Source: an uncultured Flavobacteriaceae bacterium (GTDB taxonomy: Bacteria; Bacteroidota; Bacteroidia; Flavobacteriales; Flavobacteriaceae). Taken from it: a stretch of DNA of 12,851 nt. Of this stretch, positions 1-7,168 are shown in pieces. The DNA lies in the NCBI GenBank assembly GCA_913044085.1, contig CAJWNW010000041.1:1-12851 (forward strand). Reading direction: 5' to 3'. Both the position numbers and the translations under genes were made by a program. Every line of letters starts with the position of its first letter. The stretch's first letter is position 1. The notes below the pieces were generated by a model. It was not told where the DNA came from and did not search any database. It worked only from the letters and a program-made list of their open reading frames with translations.

Positions 1-155
1 GGCCTTTTAAAAATGCTGAAAATCCAGACCCTAGAACAACGGATGACCATTTTTTAATGGAAATTCCCATTCAAGATAACGAAAAACAACTCAAAGCTCT
101 GCTTGCCAAAACTGGTGCAGTTGAGTTACATGTTGTAGAAAAAGATGCCCATTAG
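1..155 (+). CDS. actD: Alternative complex III subunit ActD, C-terminal end (partial)
   Basis: This is the last 50 codons of a gene that enters from the left edge, read from base 3 to the TAG at 153-155. The visible peptide carries the segment NPDPRTTDDHFLMEIP, which I recognise as typical of the DUF3341 family (ActD), and ends in a short region that looks like an alpha/beta fold (KQLKALLAKTGAVELHVVE). ActD is a membrane subunit of alternative complex III, the quinol:electron acceptor oxidoreductase that replaces cytochrome bc1 in many Bacteroidota. Its known N-terminal membrane hairpin lies outside the window. The assignment rests on this short segment plus the position directly before actE and actF, which is the usual gene order. 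The stop overlaps the longer of two possible actE starts by 11 bases. Confidence 0.85.
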   Translation, partial: PFKNAENPDPRTTDDHFLMEIPIQDNEKQLKALLAKTGAVELHVVEKDAH

Positions 156-159
156 AGCC

Positions 160-711
160 ATGAGAAATATAATAAATAGATTCGTTTTAGTTTTGGTTGT
201 TGCAAGCCTTTGGTCTTGTCAAGACAAGAGGCGTCCTAATTATCAGTTTTTCCCAAACATGTATGCGCCAGTTGGCTATGAAGCCTATGGTGAATACGAC
301 GTTTTTCCTAACAGCCAAGAAGCACTTCTTCCTCCGGAGAATACCATTGCTCGCGGCCATTCGCTCTATGCTTTTGAAAACACGAATGCAGGTTATGATG
401 CTGCGCTTAAAAATTTAAAATCTCCCCTAAGCAGTCCCGAAATTGATTCCAAAAAAGGTAAAGAATTGTATGAGATTTATTGTGCCATATGTCATGGTAA
501 CAAAGGAGCGGGTATGGGAAAACTTGTCAAGCGAGAAAAAATATTAGGGGTTCCCAGCTATGCAGACCGTGCCATCACAACAGGAAGTATTTACCACGTT
601 ATTTATTACGGTAAGAACTCAATGGGCTCTTATGCCAATTTTTTAAATGAAGAGGAACGCTGGCAAGTTACGGCTTACGTAGAAGCGCTTAGAGCAGAAC
701 TATTAAAATAA
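160..711 (+). CDS. actE: Alternative complex III subunit ActE, monohaem cytochrome c lipoprotein
   Basis: A 183-residue periplasmic cytochrome c. Residues 1-19 form a lipoprotein signal peptide (MRNIINRF followed by a hydrophobic stretch) ending in the lipobox LWSC, so Cys20 should be lipidated. The haem c site is C108-A-I-C111-H112, and Met155 in NSMGSYA is the likely second axial ligand; a C-terminal helix (EEERWQVTAYVEALR) completes the class I fold. In alternative complex III this subunit takes electrons from the complex's other redox centres and helps deliver them to the oxidase encoded downstream. An in-frame ATG at 145 would add five residues (MPIRA) and overlap actD by 11 bases. I prefer the ATG at 160 because it puts a charged n-region directly before the hydrophobic core and leaves a 4-base gap. 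Translational coupling to actD is likely either way. Confidence 0.93.
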   Translation: MRNIINRFVLVLVVASLWSCQDKRRPNYQFFPNMYAPVGYEAYGEYDVFPNSQEALLPPENTIARGHSLYAFENTNAGYDAALKNLKSPLSSPEIDSKKGKELYEIYCAICHGNKGAGMGKLVKREKILGVPSYADRAITTGSIYHVIYYGKNSMGSYANFLNEEERWQVTAYVEALRAELLK

Positions 712-734
712 GAAAAGTAAAACGGAAATAAAAG

Positions 735-2165
735 ATGTACAAGCTTTCGAAAAGATTAATAATAACAGCAATCACCCTCATTCTTATTGGGGCTATTGGC
801 TGGGTCTCTAGCTATACAGCTTCACACCATCTAACCATAGAGGATGTCAAGATTATGCTTGCTGACGAACACGCACACCATGGAGCTGCGGCTCACCATA
901 GCGATGATTCACACCACAAAGCAGATTACGCATCCCATGATACCGCTCACGATGACGGTAAGGCACATGCAGCGATGATACATTCTGAGCATAAAGCGGA
1001 CCATCCCGAAGCAGCTGGCCACCACAAAGAAGACCACCACCAAGAAGCAAACCATCATGATGATGAGCATGCAGAACACGTTTTACACCAAATGCACAAC
1101 CGTCCTTATGCGGCGCTCTACGTAGCGGCTTTCTTTTTTATGATGATTTCACTAGGGGTCTTAGCATTTTATGGTATACAGTATGCGGCACAAGCCGGAT
1201 GGTCTCCTGTATTATTTAGGGTCATGGAAGCCATTACTTATTACCTTTTACCTGGAGCACTAATTGTTCTTGCAATCGGACTTTGGGCGGACGATCACAT
1301 TTTTATTTGGATGGATCCAGAAGTCGTTGCACACGACAAACTCATTCAAGGTAAGTCTGGATGGCTAAACAAAACATGGTTTGCAATTCGAGGCCTGATT
1401 TTCATTGCAGGCTGGAGCTTATACCGTTATTTTTCAAGAAAATTTTCTTTGGCACAAGATCTAGCAGATATTAATGACAATAGTAATTTCAAGAAAAATT
1501 TCCGAATTTCTGCTGCTTTCCTCGTTTTTTATATTTACACCGAGTCCATGATGTCTTGGGACTGGGTCATGAGTGTAGATCCGCATTGGTTCAGTACGCT
1601 TTTTGGCTGGTATGTATTTGCCAGCATGTTTGTCAGTGGAATCACGGTCATTGCATTGATCACAATTTATCTTAAGGCCAAGGGACTTATGGAATTTGTC
1701 AACGATAGCCATTTACATGATTTAGCCAAGTTTATGTTTGGGATTAGTGTATTCTGGACCTATTTGTGGTTTTCTCAATTCATGCTTATATGGTATGCCA
1801 ATATCCCAGAAGAGGTCACCTATTTCATCACGCGAATCGAAGATTATAATCTGCCATTTTTTGGTATGCTAATCCTCAATTTCATATTCCCATTTTTGGT
1901 GTTAATGAATAGCGATTACAAACGTGTACCATGGTTTATTGTCATGGCAGGAATTGTGATATTATTTGGACATTATATCGATGTATTCAACATGATCATG
2001 CCAGCTACAGTAGGAGATCGTTGGTTTATTGGGCTCCCCGAGCTCAGCGCCGTTGCATTATTTTTAGGACTTTTCCTGTTGACGGTATTTTACGCGCTTT
2101 CAAAGGCGCCGTTACTGCCAAAAGGAAATCCATTTATTAAGGAAAGTGAACAGTTTCATTATTAA
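735..2165 (+). CDS. actF: Alternative complex III membrane subunit ActF with histidine-rich loop
   Basis: A 476-residue polytopic membrane protein of the NrfD/PsrC-like type found as ActC and ActF in alternative complex III. I count about ten hydrophobic segments: roughly residues 8-27, 125-148, 165-185, 214-232, 255-280, 286-312, 330-355, 373-395, 400-420 and 434-457. Segments such as YIYTESMMSWDWVMSVDPHW and FWTYLWFSQFMLIWYANIPE look like the family core. Between the first two segments lies a loop of about 95 residues. From residue 46 to 121 it has 23 histidines and 16 acidic residues, and it should face the periplasm if the N-terminus is cytoplasmic. The actD-actE-actF-coxB-coxA order and 23-base gap to actE support the call. 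The ATG at 735 is preceded by A-rich sequence with no clear ribosome binding site, normal for this phylum. Confidence 0.93.
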   Translation: MYKLSKRLIITAITLILIGAIGWVSSYTASHHLTIEDVKIMLADEHAHHGAAAHHSDDSHHKADYASHDTAHDDGKAHAAMIHSEHKADHPEAAGHHKEDHHQEANHHDDEHAEHVLHQMHNRPYAALYVAAFFFMMISLGVLAFYGIQYAAQAGWSPVLFRVMEAITYYLLPGALIVLAIGLWADDHIFIWMDPEVVAHDKLIQGKSGWLNKTWFAIRGLIFIAGWSLYRYFSRKFSLAQDLADINDNSNFKKNFRISAAFLVFYIYTESMMSWDWVMSVDPHWFSTLFGWYVFASMFVSGITVIALITIYLKAKGLMEFVNDSHLHDLAKFMFGISVFWTYLWFSQFMLIWYANIPEEVTYFITRIEDYNLPFFGMLILNFIFPFLVLMNSDYKRVPWFIVMAGIVILFGHYIDVFNMIMPATVGDRWFIGLPELSAVALFLGLFLLTVFYALSKAPLLPKGNPFIKESEQFHY

Positions 2166-2191
2166 TTAAATTCAAAAGAAAGTAAAGAAGA

Positions 2192-3262
2192 ATGACTGCT
2201 TTATTAACGATATTAATTTTATTAGGAATCACAATTGCAATATGGCAAATGGTCAAAATATTTGATTTGACCCAAACCAATCGCGATACCTCACAAGTTG
2301 CCAATGATAAAGACAATTCCATTAATGGATATTTAATGCTTGGATTTTTAGGTTTTATTTACCTCATTACAATCATTTCCTTTGTATTGTGGGGCGACTT
2401 GCCTCTTGTTTCTAATTCAGCATCCGAACATGGTCCTGAGATTGACCGCTTGATGATCATTTCTATGGCAGTTATTTTCGCTGTACAAACCATCACCCAA
2501 TTTCTGCTGCATTATTTTGCTTATAAATACAAAGGTGAAAAAGGGAAGAAAGCGCTCTTTTATGCAGACAACGATAAATTAGAATTTATTTGGACGATCA
2601 TTCCAGTCATTGTTTTGGCCGGACTTATCATGTACGGCTTGTTTACCTGGAATGACATCATGATTATTGATGAAGAAGAGGACCCACTAGTCATTGAATT
2701 GTATGCACAGCAATTTAACTGGAAAGCGCGTTATGCTGGCCAAGACAATGTTCTAGGAGAAGCTAATGTTCGATTGATTAACTTAGACAATGCCAATATT
2801 TTAGGCCTGGATGAATCCGATCCAAACGCACAAGACGATATCATTACAACAGAGCTTCACCTTCCTGTTGGGAGGCCCATCCTATTTAAAATGCGCTCGC
2901 AAGATGTACTGCATTCTGCTTATATGCCTCATTTTAGAGCCCAAATGAATTGTGTTCCTGGTATGATTACGCAATTTGCTTTCACACCTACAATAACAAC
3001 AGAAGAGATGCGCCTTAACCCTGAAATCTATGACAAGGTCAGTAACATTAATAAAATTCGAAACAAGAAAAGTAAAAAGCTACAAGCCAAAGGGGAGGAG
3101 CCTTTAGACCGCTACGAATTTGATTACCTACTGCTCTGCAATAAAATATGTGGGAAGTCGCATTATAATATGCAGATGAAAATTATTGTTGAAACACAAG
3201 ACGATTATAATTCTTGGTTAAAAGAACAGCGCTTATTTAAAAATTCATTGGTTCAAAACTAA
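2192..3262 (+). CDS. coxB: Cytochrome c oxidase subunit II (CuA subunit)
   Basis: A 356-residue oxidase subunit that receives electrons at the binuclear CuA centre on the periplasmic side. Hydrophobic segments lie at about residues 4-23, 46-67, 88-109 and 131-153. The last two are the normal subunit II hairpin and the first two are an N-terminal extension. CuA ligands are visible: H241 in DVLHSAYMPHF, then C316-N-K-I-C320-G-K-S-H324-Y-N-M327. The electron-entry aromatic region is probably QQFNWKARY (173-181). There is no fused cytochrome c domain, so ActE or another haem of the Act complex is the likely donor. Two departures from the textbook protein are a basic insertion at about 265-311 and Lys318 where canonical CuA loops have Glu. 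I recall both as common in flavobacterial CoxB. The gene lies 26 bases after actF and 27 before coxA. Confidence 0.96.
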   Translation: MTALLTILILLGITIAIWQMVKIFDLTQTNRDTSQVANDKDNSINGYLMLGFLGFIYLITIISFVLWGDLPLVSNSASEHGPEIDRLMIISMAVIFAVQTITQFLLHYFAYKYKGEKGKKALFYADNDKLEFIWTIIPVIVLAGLIMYGLFTWNDIMIIDEEEDPLVIELYAQQFNWKARYAGQDNVLGEANVRLINLDNANILGLDESDPNAQDDIITTELHLPVGRPILFKMRSQDVLHSAYMPHFRAQMNCVPGMITQFAFTPTITTEEMRLNPEIYDKVSNINKIRNKKSKKLQAKGEEPLDRYEFDYLLLCNKICGKSHYNMQMKIIVETQDDYNSWLKEQRLFKNSLVQN

Positions 3263-3274
3263 TTGCTAATTTTG
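3248..3274 (+). promoter_or_regulatory. Possible internal promoter before coxA
   Basis: TAATTTTG at 3267-3274 matches the Bacteroidota -7 element TAnnTTTG, and TTG at 3248-3250 lies 16 bases upstream, slightly shorter than the usual 17-23. Transcription would start about 10 bases before the coxA ATG at 3290. The operon layout does not require it, so it may be chance in AT-rich sequence. Confidence 0.25.
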
Positions 3275-3289
3275 TAATAGATAAAGACT

Positions 3290-5083
3290 ATGTCAGCACA
3301 CGCAGAAATTCATACACACGAAGACAATCACGGACATCATCACAAGGAGACTTTTGTCACTAAATACATCTTTAGTCAAGATCATAAAATGATTGCAAAG
3401 CAATATTTGATTACCGGCCTTATCATGGGGATTATCGGGATCTTAATGTCCTTACTCATGCGCATGCAAATTGCATGGCCTGAAGAGCCCAATGTCATTT
3501 TTAAAGCATTACTTGGGAAATGGGCTGAAGGAGGGGTAATGGACGCCGATATCTATTTGGCACTGGTTACCATCCATGGCACCATCATGGTGTTTTTCGT
3601 TTTAACGGCAGGGTTGAGTGGAACTTTTAGTAATCTTTTGATTCCCTTACAAATTGGCGCAAGAGATATGGCCTCAGGATTTTTGAATATGGTTTCCTAC
3701 TGGCTCTTCTTTTTATCGAGTGTCCTGATGGTGTGTTCATTCTTTGTTGAAGCAGGGCCTGCAGCAGCAGGATGGACCATATATCCACCTTTGAGTGCCT
3801 TGCCTATGGCACAAGGTGGTTCTGGTGCTGGGATGACACTCTGGCTCGTTTCTATGGCGATTTTTATTGCTTCGTCTTTATTGGGCTCTCTAAATTATGT
3901 AGTAACTGTAATAAATCTGAGAACCAAAGGCATGTCAATGACTAGGTTGCCATTGACCATTTGGGCTTTTTTCATTACTGCAGTGATTGGGATTATTTCA
4001 TTCCCAGTGTTATTATCTGCAGCATTGCTTCTGATTATGGACAGAAGTTTTGGGACTTCATTTTTTCTTTCGGATATTTTTATTCAGGGAGAAGTCCTTC
4101 ATTACCAAGGCGGGTCTCCCGTTTTATTTGAACATTTATTTTGGTTTTTAGGTCACCCTGAAGTTTATATTGTGTTGTTGCCAGCCTTGGGAATCACCTC
4201 CGAGGTCATCGCGACCAATGCACGTAAGCCTATTTTTGGTTACCGCGCCATGGTGGCTTCGATCATTGCCATCGCCTTTCTCTCAACGATTGTTTGGGGG
4301 CACCATATGTTTATTTCTGGAATGAACCCATTTTTAGGTTCTGTATTTACATTTACAACCCTTCTTATTGCGATTCCATCAGCGGTTAAAGCCTTTAACT
4401 ACATTACAACGCTCTGGAAAGGAAATCTTCAACTTAACCCAGCTATGCTATTTTCTATTGGATTGGTTTCGACTTTTATCACTGGAGGACTTACTGGTAT
4501 TATACTTGGGGACAGTGCCCTAGACATTAATGTACACGACACTTATTTTGTGGTAGCCCACTTTCACTTAGTGATGGGTATCTCGGCACTATATGGGCTC
4601 TTTGCAGGCGTCTACCATTGGTTCCCAAAAATGTTTGGCCGGATGTTAAACAAAAATTTAGGATACGTCCATTTTTGGGTGACAGCAGTTTGTGCATATG
4701 GCGTATTTTTCCCTATGCATTTTATCGGCATGGCGGGACTTCCCAGGCGTTACTACACCAATAGTAATTTCCCGCTTTTTGACGACACTCAAGATGTACA
4801 AGTTCTCATTACTGTTTTTGCCCTAGTGGCAGGTTTGGTACAATTGGTTTTCTTGTATAATTTTGTCCACAGTATGTTTTATGGCAAGAAAACCGAGCAA
4901 AATCCATGGCGTTCTAATACGCTTGAGTGGACAGCCCCTGTTGAGCATATGCATGGTAACTGGCCAGGAAAAATTCCACATGTGCATCGTTGGGCGTACG
5001 ATTATAGCAAGCCTGGCCACGATGATGATTTTGTTCCTCAGAATATTCCTCTTAAAAAAGGGGAGGAAGAACTACAGCATTAG
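3290..5083 (+). CDS. coxA: Cytochrome c oxidase subunit I (aa3-type catalytic subunit)
   Basis: A 597-residue haem-copper oxidase catalytic subunit that reduces O2 to water and pumps protons. Metal ligands are in place: H96 and H426 for the low-spin haem, H424 for the high-spin haem, and H289, H338 and H339 for CuB. Y293 sits where the cross-linked tyrosine is expected (GHPEVY). The proton-channel residues of A1-type enzymes are also present: D126 (GARDM) and E291 of the D channel and K367 (AVKAF) of the K channel. This makes it a complete A-type oxidase rather than cbb3 or ba3. The N-terminal tail before the first helix has 7 histidines in its first 18 residues. The gene ends the respiratory operon and is followed by a terminator; no subunit III gene follows, so that subunit must be encoded elsewhere. 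Confidence 0.97.
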   Translation: MSAHAEIHTHEDNHGHHHKETFVTKYIFSQDHKMIAKQYLITGLIMGIIGILMSLLMRMQIAWPEEPNVIFKALLGKWAEGGVMDADIYLALVTIHGTIMVFFVLTAGLSGTFSNLLIPLQIGARDMASGFLNMVSYWLFFLSSVLMVCSFFVEAGPAAAGWTIYPPLSALPMAQGGSGAGMTLWLVSMAIFIASSLLGSLNYVVTVINLRTKGMSMTRLPLTIWAFFITAVIGIISFPVLLSAALLLIMDRSFGTSFFLSDIFIQGEVLHYQGGSPVLFEHLFWFLGHPEVYIVLLPALGITSEVIATNARKPIFGYRAMVASIIAIAFLSTIVWGHHMFISGMNPFLGSVFTFTTLLIAIPSAVKAFNYITTLWKGNLQLNPAMLFSIGLVSTFITGGLTGIILGDSALDINVHDTYFVVAHFHLVMGISALYGLFAGVYHWFPKMFGRMLNKNLGYVHFWVTAVCAYGVFFPMHFIGMAGLPRRYYTNSNFPLFDDTQDVQVLITVFALVAGLVQLVFLYNFVHSMFYGKKTEQNPWRSNTLEWTAPVEHMHGNWPGKIPHVHRWAYDYSKPGHDDDFVPQNIPLKKGEEELQH

Positions 5084-5110
5084 TTGTTTGTTAATTCCTA
5101 ACATCTTTAG

Positions 5111-5145
5111 AAAGCCTTACGTATTCGCGTAAGGCTTTTTCTTTA
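5111..5145 (+). terminator. Rho-independent terminator after coxA
   Basis: A perfect 11-bp stem, AAAGCCTTACG at 5111-5121 pairing with CGTAAGGCTTT at 5128-5138, has a 6-base loop (TATTCG). A T-rich run continues to about 5144. It lies 27 bases after the coxA stop and ends the act-cox unit. The T tract is only on the + strand side, so it should work mainly in that direction. Confidence 0.9.
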
Positions 5146-5151
5146 TATTTG
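5144..5151 (+). promoter_or_regulatory. Putative ruvB promoter -7 element
   Basis: TATATTTG matches TAnnTTTG exactly. It sits right after the terminator T tract and only 5 bases before the ruvB ATG at 5157, implying a transcript with no leader or almost none. I see no TTG at the usual -33 distance; that region is occupied by the terminator stem. Confidence 0.5.
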
Positions 5152-5156
5152 TTACC

Positions 5157-6179
5157 ATGAATCAGCATCTTGACCCAAAAGACGAAAATTTATCTTCAGA
5201 AGAACAAGATTTTGAAAAGGCATTAAGGCCCTTAACCTTTGATGATTTTTCTGGGCAAGCACAGGTGCTTGAAAATTTACAAATATTTGTCAAAGCAGCT
5301 GTTGCACGCGAAGAAGCCCTCGACCACACCCTTTTTCATGGACCTCCAGGTCTTGGTAAAACAACCTTAGCCCATATTTTAGCAAATGAACTCAACGTTG
5401 GTATTAAAGTTTCCTCCGGTCCCGTCCTAGACAAACCTGGAGATCTTGCCGGTTTGTTAACCAATTTGGAAGAACGAGATGTTTTATTCATTGACGAGAT
5501 TCACCGCTTAAGCCCTATTGTCGAAGAGTATTTATATTCAGCCATGGAAGATTATAAGATTGATATTATGATTGAATCGGGTCCCAATGCGCGTACGGTC
5601 CAAATCAACCTGAATCCTTTTACGCTTGTGGGGGCAACTACGCGTTCTGGCCTACTCACTGCACCTATGCGTGCCCGTTTTGGAATCAGTAGCCGTTTGG
5701 AGTATTACTCCACGGAGTTGCTCTCAACAATTCTACAGCGCAGCGCTCAAATTATAAAGGTTCCTATTAGCTTTGAAGCGGCAATTGAAATTGCAGGCCG
5801 CAGCCGTGGAACCCCAAGAATTGCAAATGCATTATTGAGACGTGTTCGAGACTTTGCCCAAATAAAGGGCAACGGAAATATCGACATTGAAATTGCCAAA
5901 TTTGCTTTGAAAGCTTTAAATGTAGACGTTCACGGTTTGGATGAAATGGACAATAAAATATTGACCACAATTATCGATAAATTTAAAGGGGGTCCTGTAG
6001 GAATTACTACAATTGCCACTGCGGTGAGTGAAAGCCCTGAAACAATTGGAGAAGTATATGAGCCTTTTCTTATTCAACAAGGATTTATCATGCGTACCCC
6101 AAGAGGACGTGAAGTCACAGCATTAGCCTACAAACACCTTGGCCGCCAAAAAGGAGACCATCAAGCAGGATTGTTTTAG
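5157..6179 (+). CDS. ruvB: Holliday junction branch migration ATPase RuvB
   Basis: A 340-residue AAA+ motor that forms hexameric rings on DNA. With RuvA it drives branch migration of Holliday junctions during recombinational repair. Visible features are the N-terminal RuvB signature (LRPLTFDDFSGQ, 23-34), Walker A GPPGLGKT (62-69), Walker B FIDEIH (111-116), sensor 1 GATTRSG (159-165) and the arginine finger region RARFG (172-176). The C-terminal winged helix runs to TPRGREVTALAYKHL near the end. Length and motifs are normal, and nothing looks broken. The gene follows the act-cox terminator and is separated from queG by only 2 bases, so the two are probably co-transcribed. Its partner ruvA lies about 3.3 kb downstream, beyond queG and maeB. 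Confidence 0.98.
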   Translation: MNQHLDPKDENLSSEEQDFEKALRPLTFDDFSGQAQVLENLQIFVKAAVAREEALDHTLFHGPPGLGKTTLAHILANELNVGIKVSSGPVLDKPGDLAGLLTNLEERDVLFIDEIHRLSPIVEEYLYSAMEDYKIDIMIESGPNARTVQINLNPFTLVGATTRSGLLTAPMRARFGISSRLEYYSTELLSTILQRSAQIIKVPISFEAAIEIAGRSRGTPRIANALLRRVRDFAQIKGNGNIDIEIAKFALKALNVDVHGLDEMDNKILTTIIDKFKGGPVGITTIATAVSESPETIGEVYEPFLIQQGFIMRTPRGREVTALAYKHLGRQKGDHQAGLF

Positions 6180-6181
6180 AT

Positions 6182-7108
6182 ATGTCAAAAAAGGCGGCAT
6201 ATGCACAAAGCATTAAAACCGAAGCCAAGCGTCTTGGTTTTCTGTCTTGTGGTATCAGTAAAGCTGAATTTTTGGAAGAAGAGGCCCCACGTTTGGAGTC
6301 TTGGCTTCATCAAAACAAGCATGGCAAAATGTATTATATGGAGAACCATTTTGACAAGCGTTTAAACCCAACACTACTGGTCGAAGGCTCCAAGAGTGTC
6401 ATCTCATTGACCTATAATTATCATACCGATCAACTGCAGCAAGACCCTACTGCCCCAAAAATCAGCAAGTATGCATATGGGGTTGATTACCATTACGTAA
6501 TCAAAGACAAATTGAATCAACTTTTAGAATTTATAAAAGCAGAAATTGGAGATGTACACGGCCGTGCATTTGTTGATTCTGCACCAATTATGGAGAGAGC
6601 ATGGGCCAAAAAATCGGGTTTGGGCTGGATCGGTAAAAACAGTAATTTAATCACACAAAAAGTAGGTTCTTTTTATTTTATTTCTGAACTGATTATCGAT
6701 TTAGATTTAGAAGTTGATCATGCTGTGACCGACCACTGTGGCAGTTGCACAGCTTGTATTGATGCCTGCCCAACAGAAGCTATTACAGAACCCTTTCAGG
6801 TAGATGGCAGTAAGTGTATTTCGTATTTTACTATAGAATTAAAAGATAACATCCCAAACGAAATTAAAGGAAAGTTAGACCATTGGGCGTTTGGTTGTGA
6901 TGTATGTCAAGACGTATGTCCTTGGAATCATTTCTCAAAAAAACACAGCGAGCCACTGTTCAATCCCAAGCCGGAATTACTTTCAATGACCAAAAATGAT
7001 TGGGAAGAAATTACCCAAGAAACATTTAGTAAAGTATTCAAAAAATCCGCTGTCAAGAGAGCTAAATACAGTGGTTTAAAGCGTAATATTGAATTTTTAA
7101 AGGAATAA
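6182..7108 (+). CDS. queG: Epoxyqueuosine reductase QueG
   Basis: A 308-residue cytoplasmic cobalamin and iron-sulfur enzyme that reduces epoxyqueuosine to queuosine at the wobble base (position 34) of tRNAs with GUN anticodons. The cobalamin-binding N-terminal half includes FVDSAPIMERAWA (130-142), in which D132 is the likely catalytic acid. The bacterial ferredoxin-like part has two [4Fe-4S] sites. One is C186, C189, C192 and C196 (CGSCTACIDACP). The other is C239, C242 and C246 (CDVCQDVCPW), with C212 likely contributing. The protein ends soon after the clusters, so it is the short form without the HEAT-like repeats seen in longer homologues. It starts 2 bases after ruvB. No terminator is visible after its stop, so some read-through into maeB is possible. 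Confidence 0.95.
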   Translation: MSKKAAYAQSIKTEAKRLGFLSCGISKAEFLEEEAPRLESWLHQNKHGKMYYMENHFDKRLNPTLLVEGSKSVISLTYNYHTDQLQQDPTAPKISKYAYGVDYHYVIKDKLNQLLEFIKAEIGDVHGRAFVDSAPIMERAWAKKSGLGWIGKNSNLITQKVGSFYFISELIIDLDLEVDHAVTDHCGSCTACIDACPTEAITEPFQVDGSKCISYFTIELKDNIPNEIKGKLDHWAFGCDVCQDVCPWNHFSKKHSEPLFNPKPELLSMTKNDWEEITQETFSKVFKKSAVKRAKYSGLKRNIEFLKE

Positions 7109-7136
7109 CCCTAAGTATTCATGTCAAATATACCCC

Positions 7137-7144
7137 TAACTTTG
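7137..7144 (+). promoter_or_regulatory. Putative maeB promoter -7 element
   Basis: TAACTTTG matches TAnnTTTG and lies 24 bases before the maeB ATG, which would give a leader of about 20 bases. It is the clearest promoter signal in the 60-base AT-rich queG-maeB gap. A good TTG -33 box is not evident. Confidence 0.5.
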
Positions 7145-7168
7145 TATATTTAATAATTAAAATTTATT

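Noticed and set aside
853..1050. Minus-strand frame opposite the ActF histidine-rich loop
   Set aside because: It arises from the repetitive CAC/CAT codons of actF read on the other strand; no independent support.
7121..7153. Ten-codon frame (ATG to TAA, MSNIPLTLYI) before maeB as a possible leader peptide
   Set aside because: It overlaps the putative -7 box, so it would not be transcribed from that promoter, and there is no attenuator hairpin.
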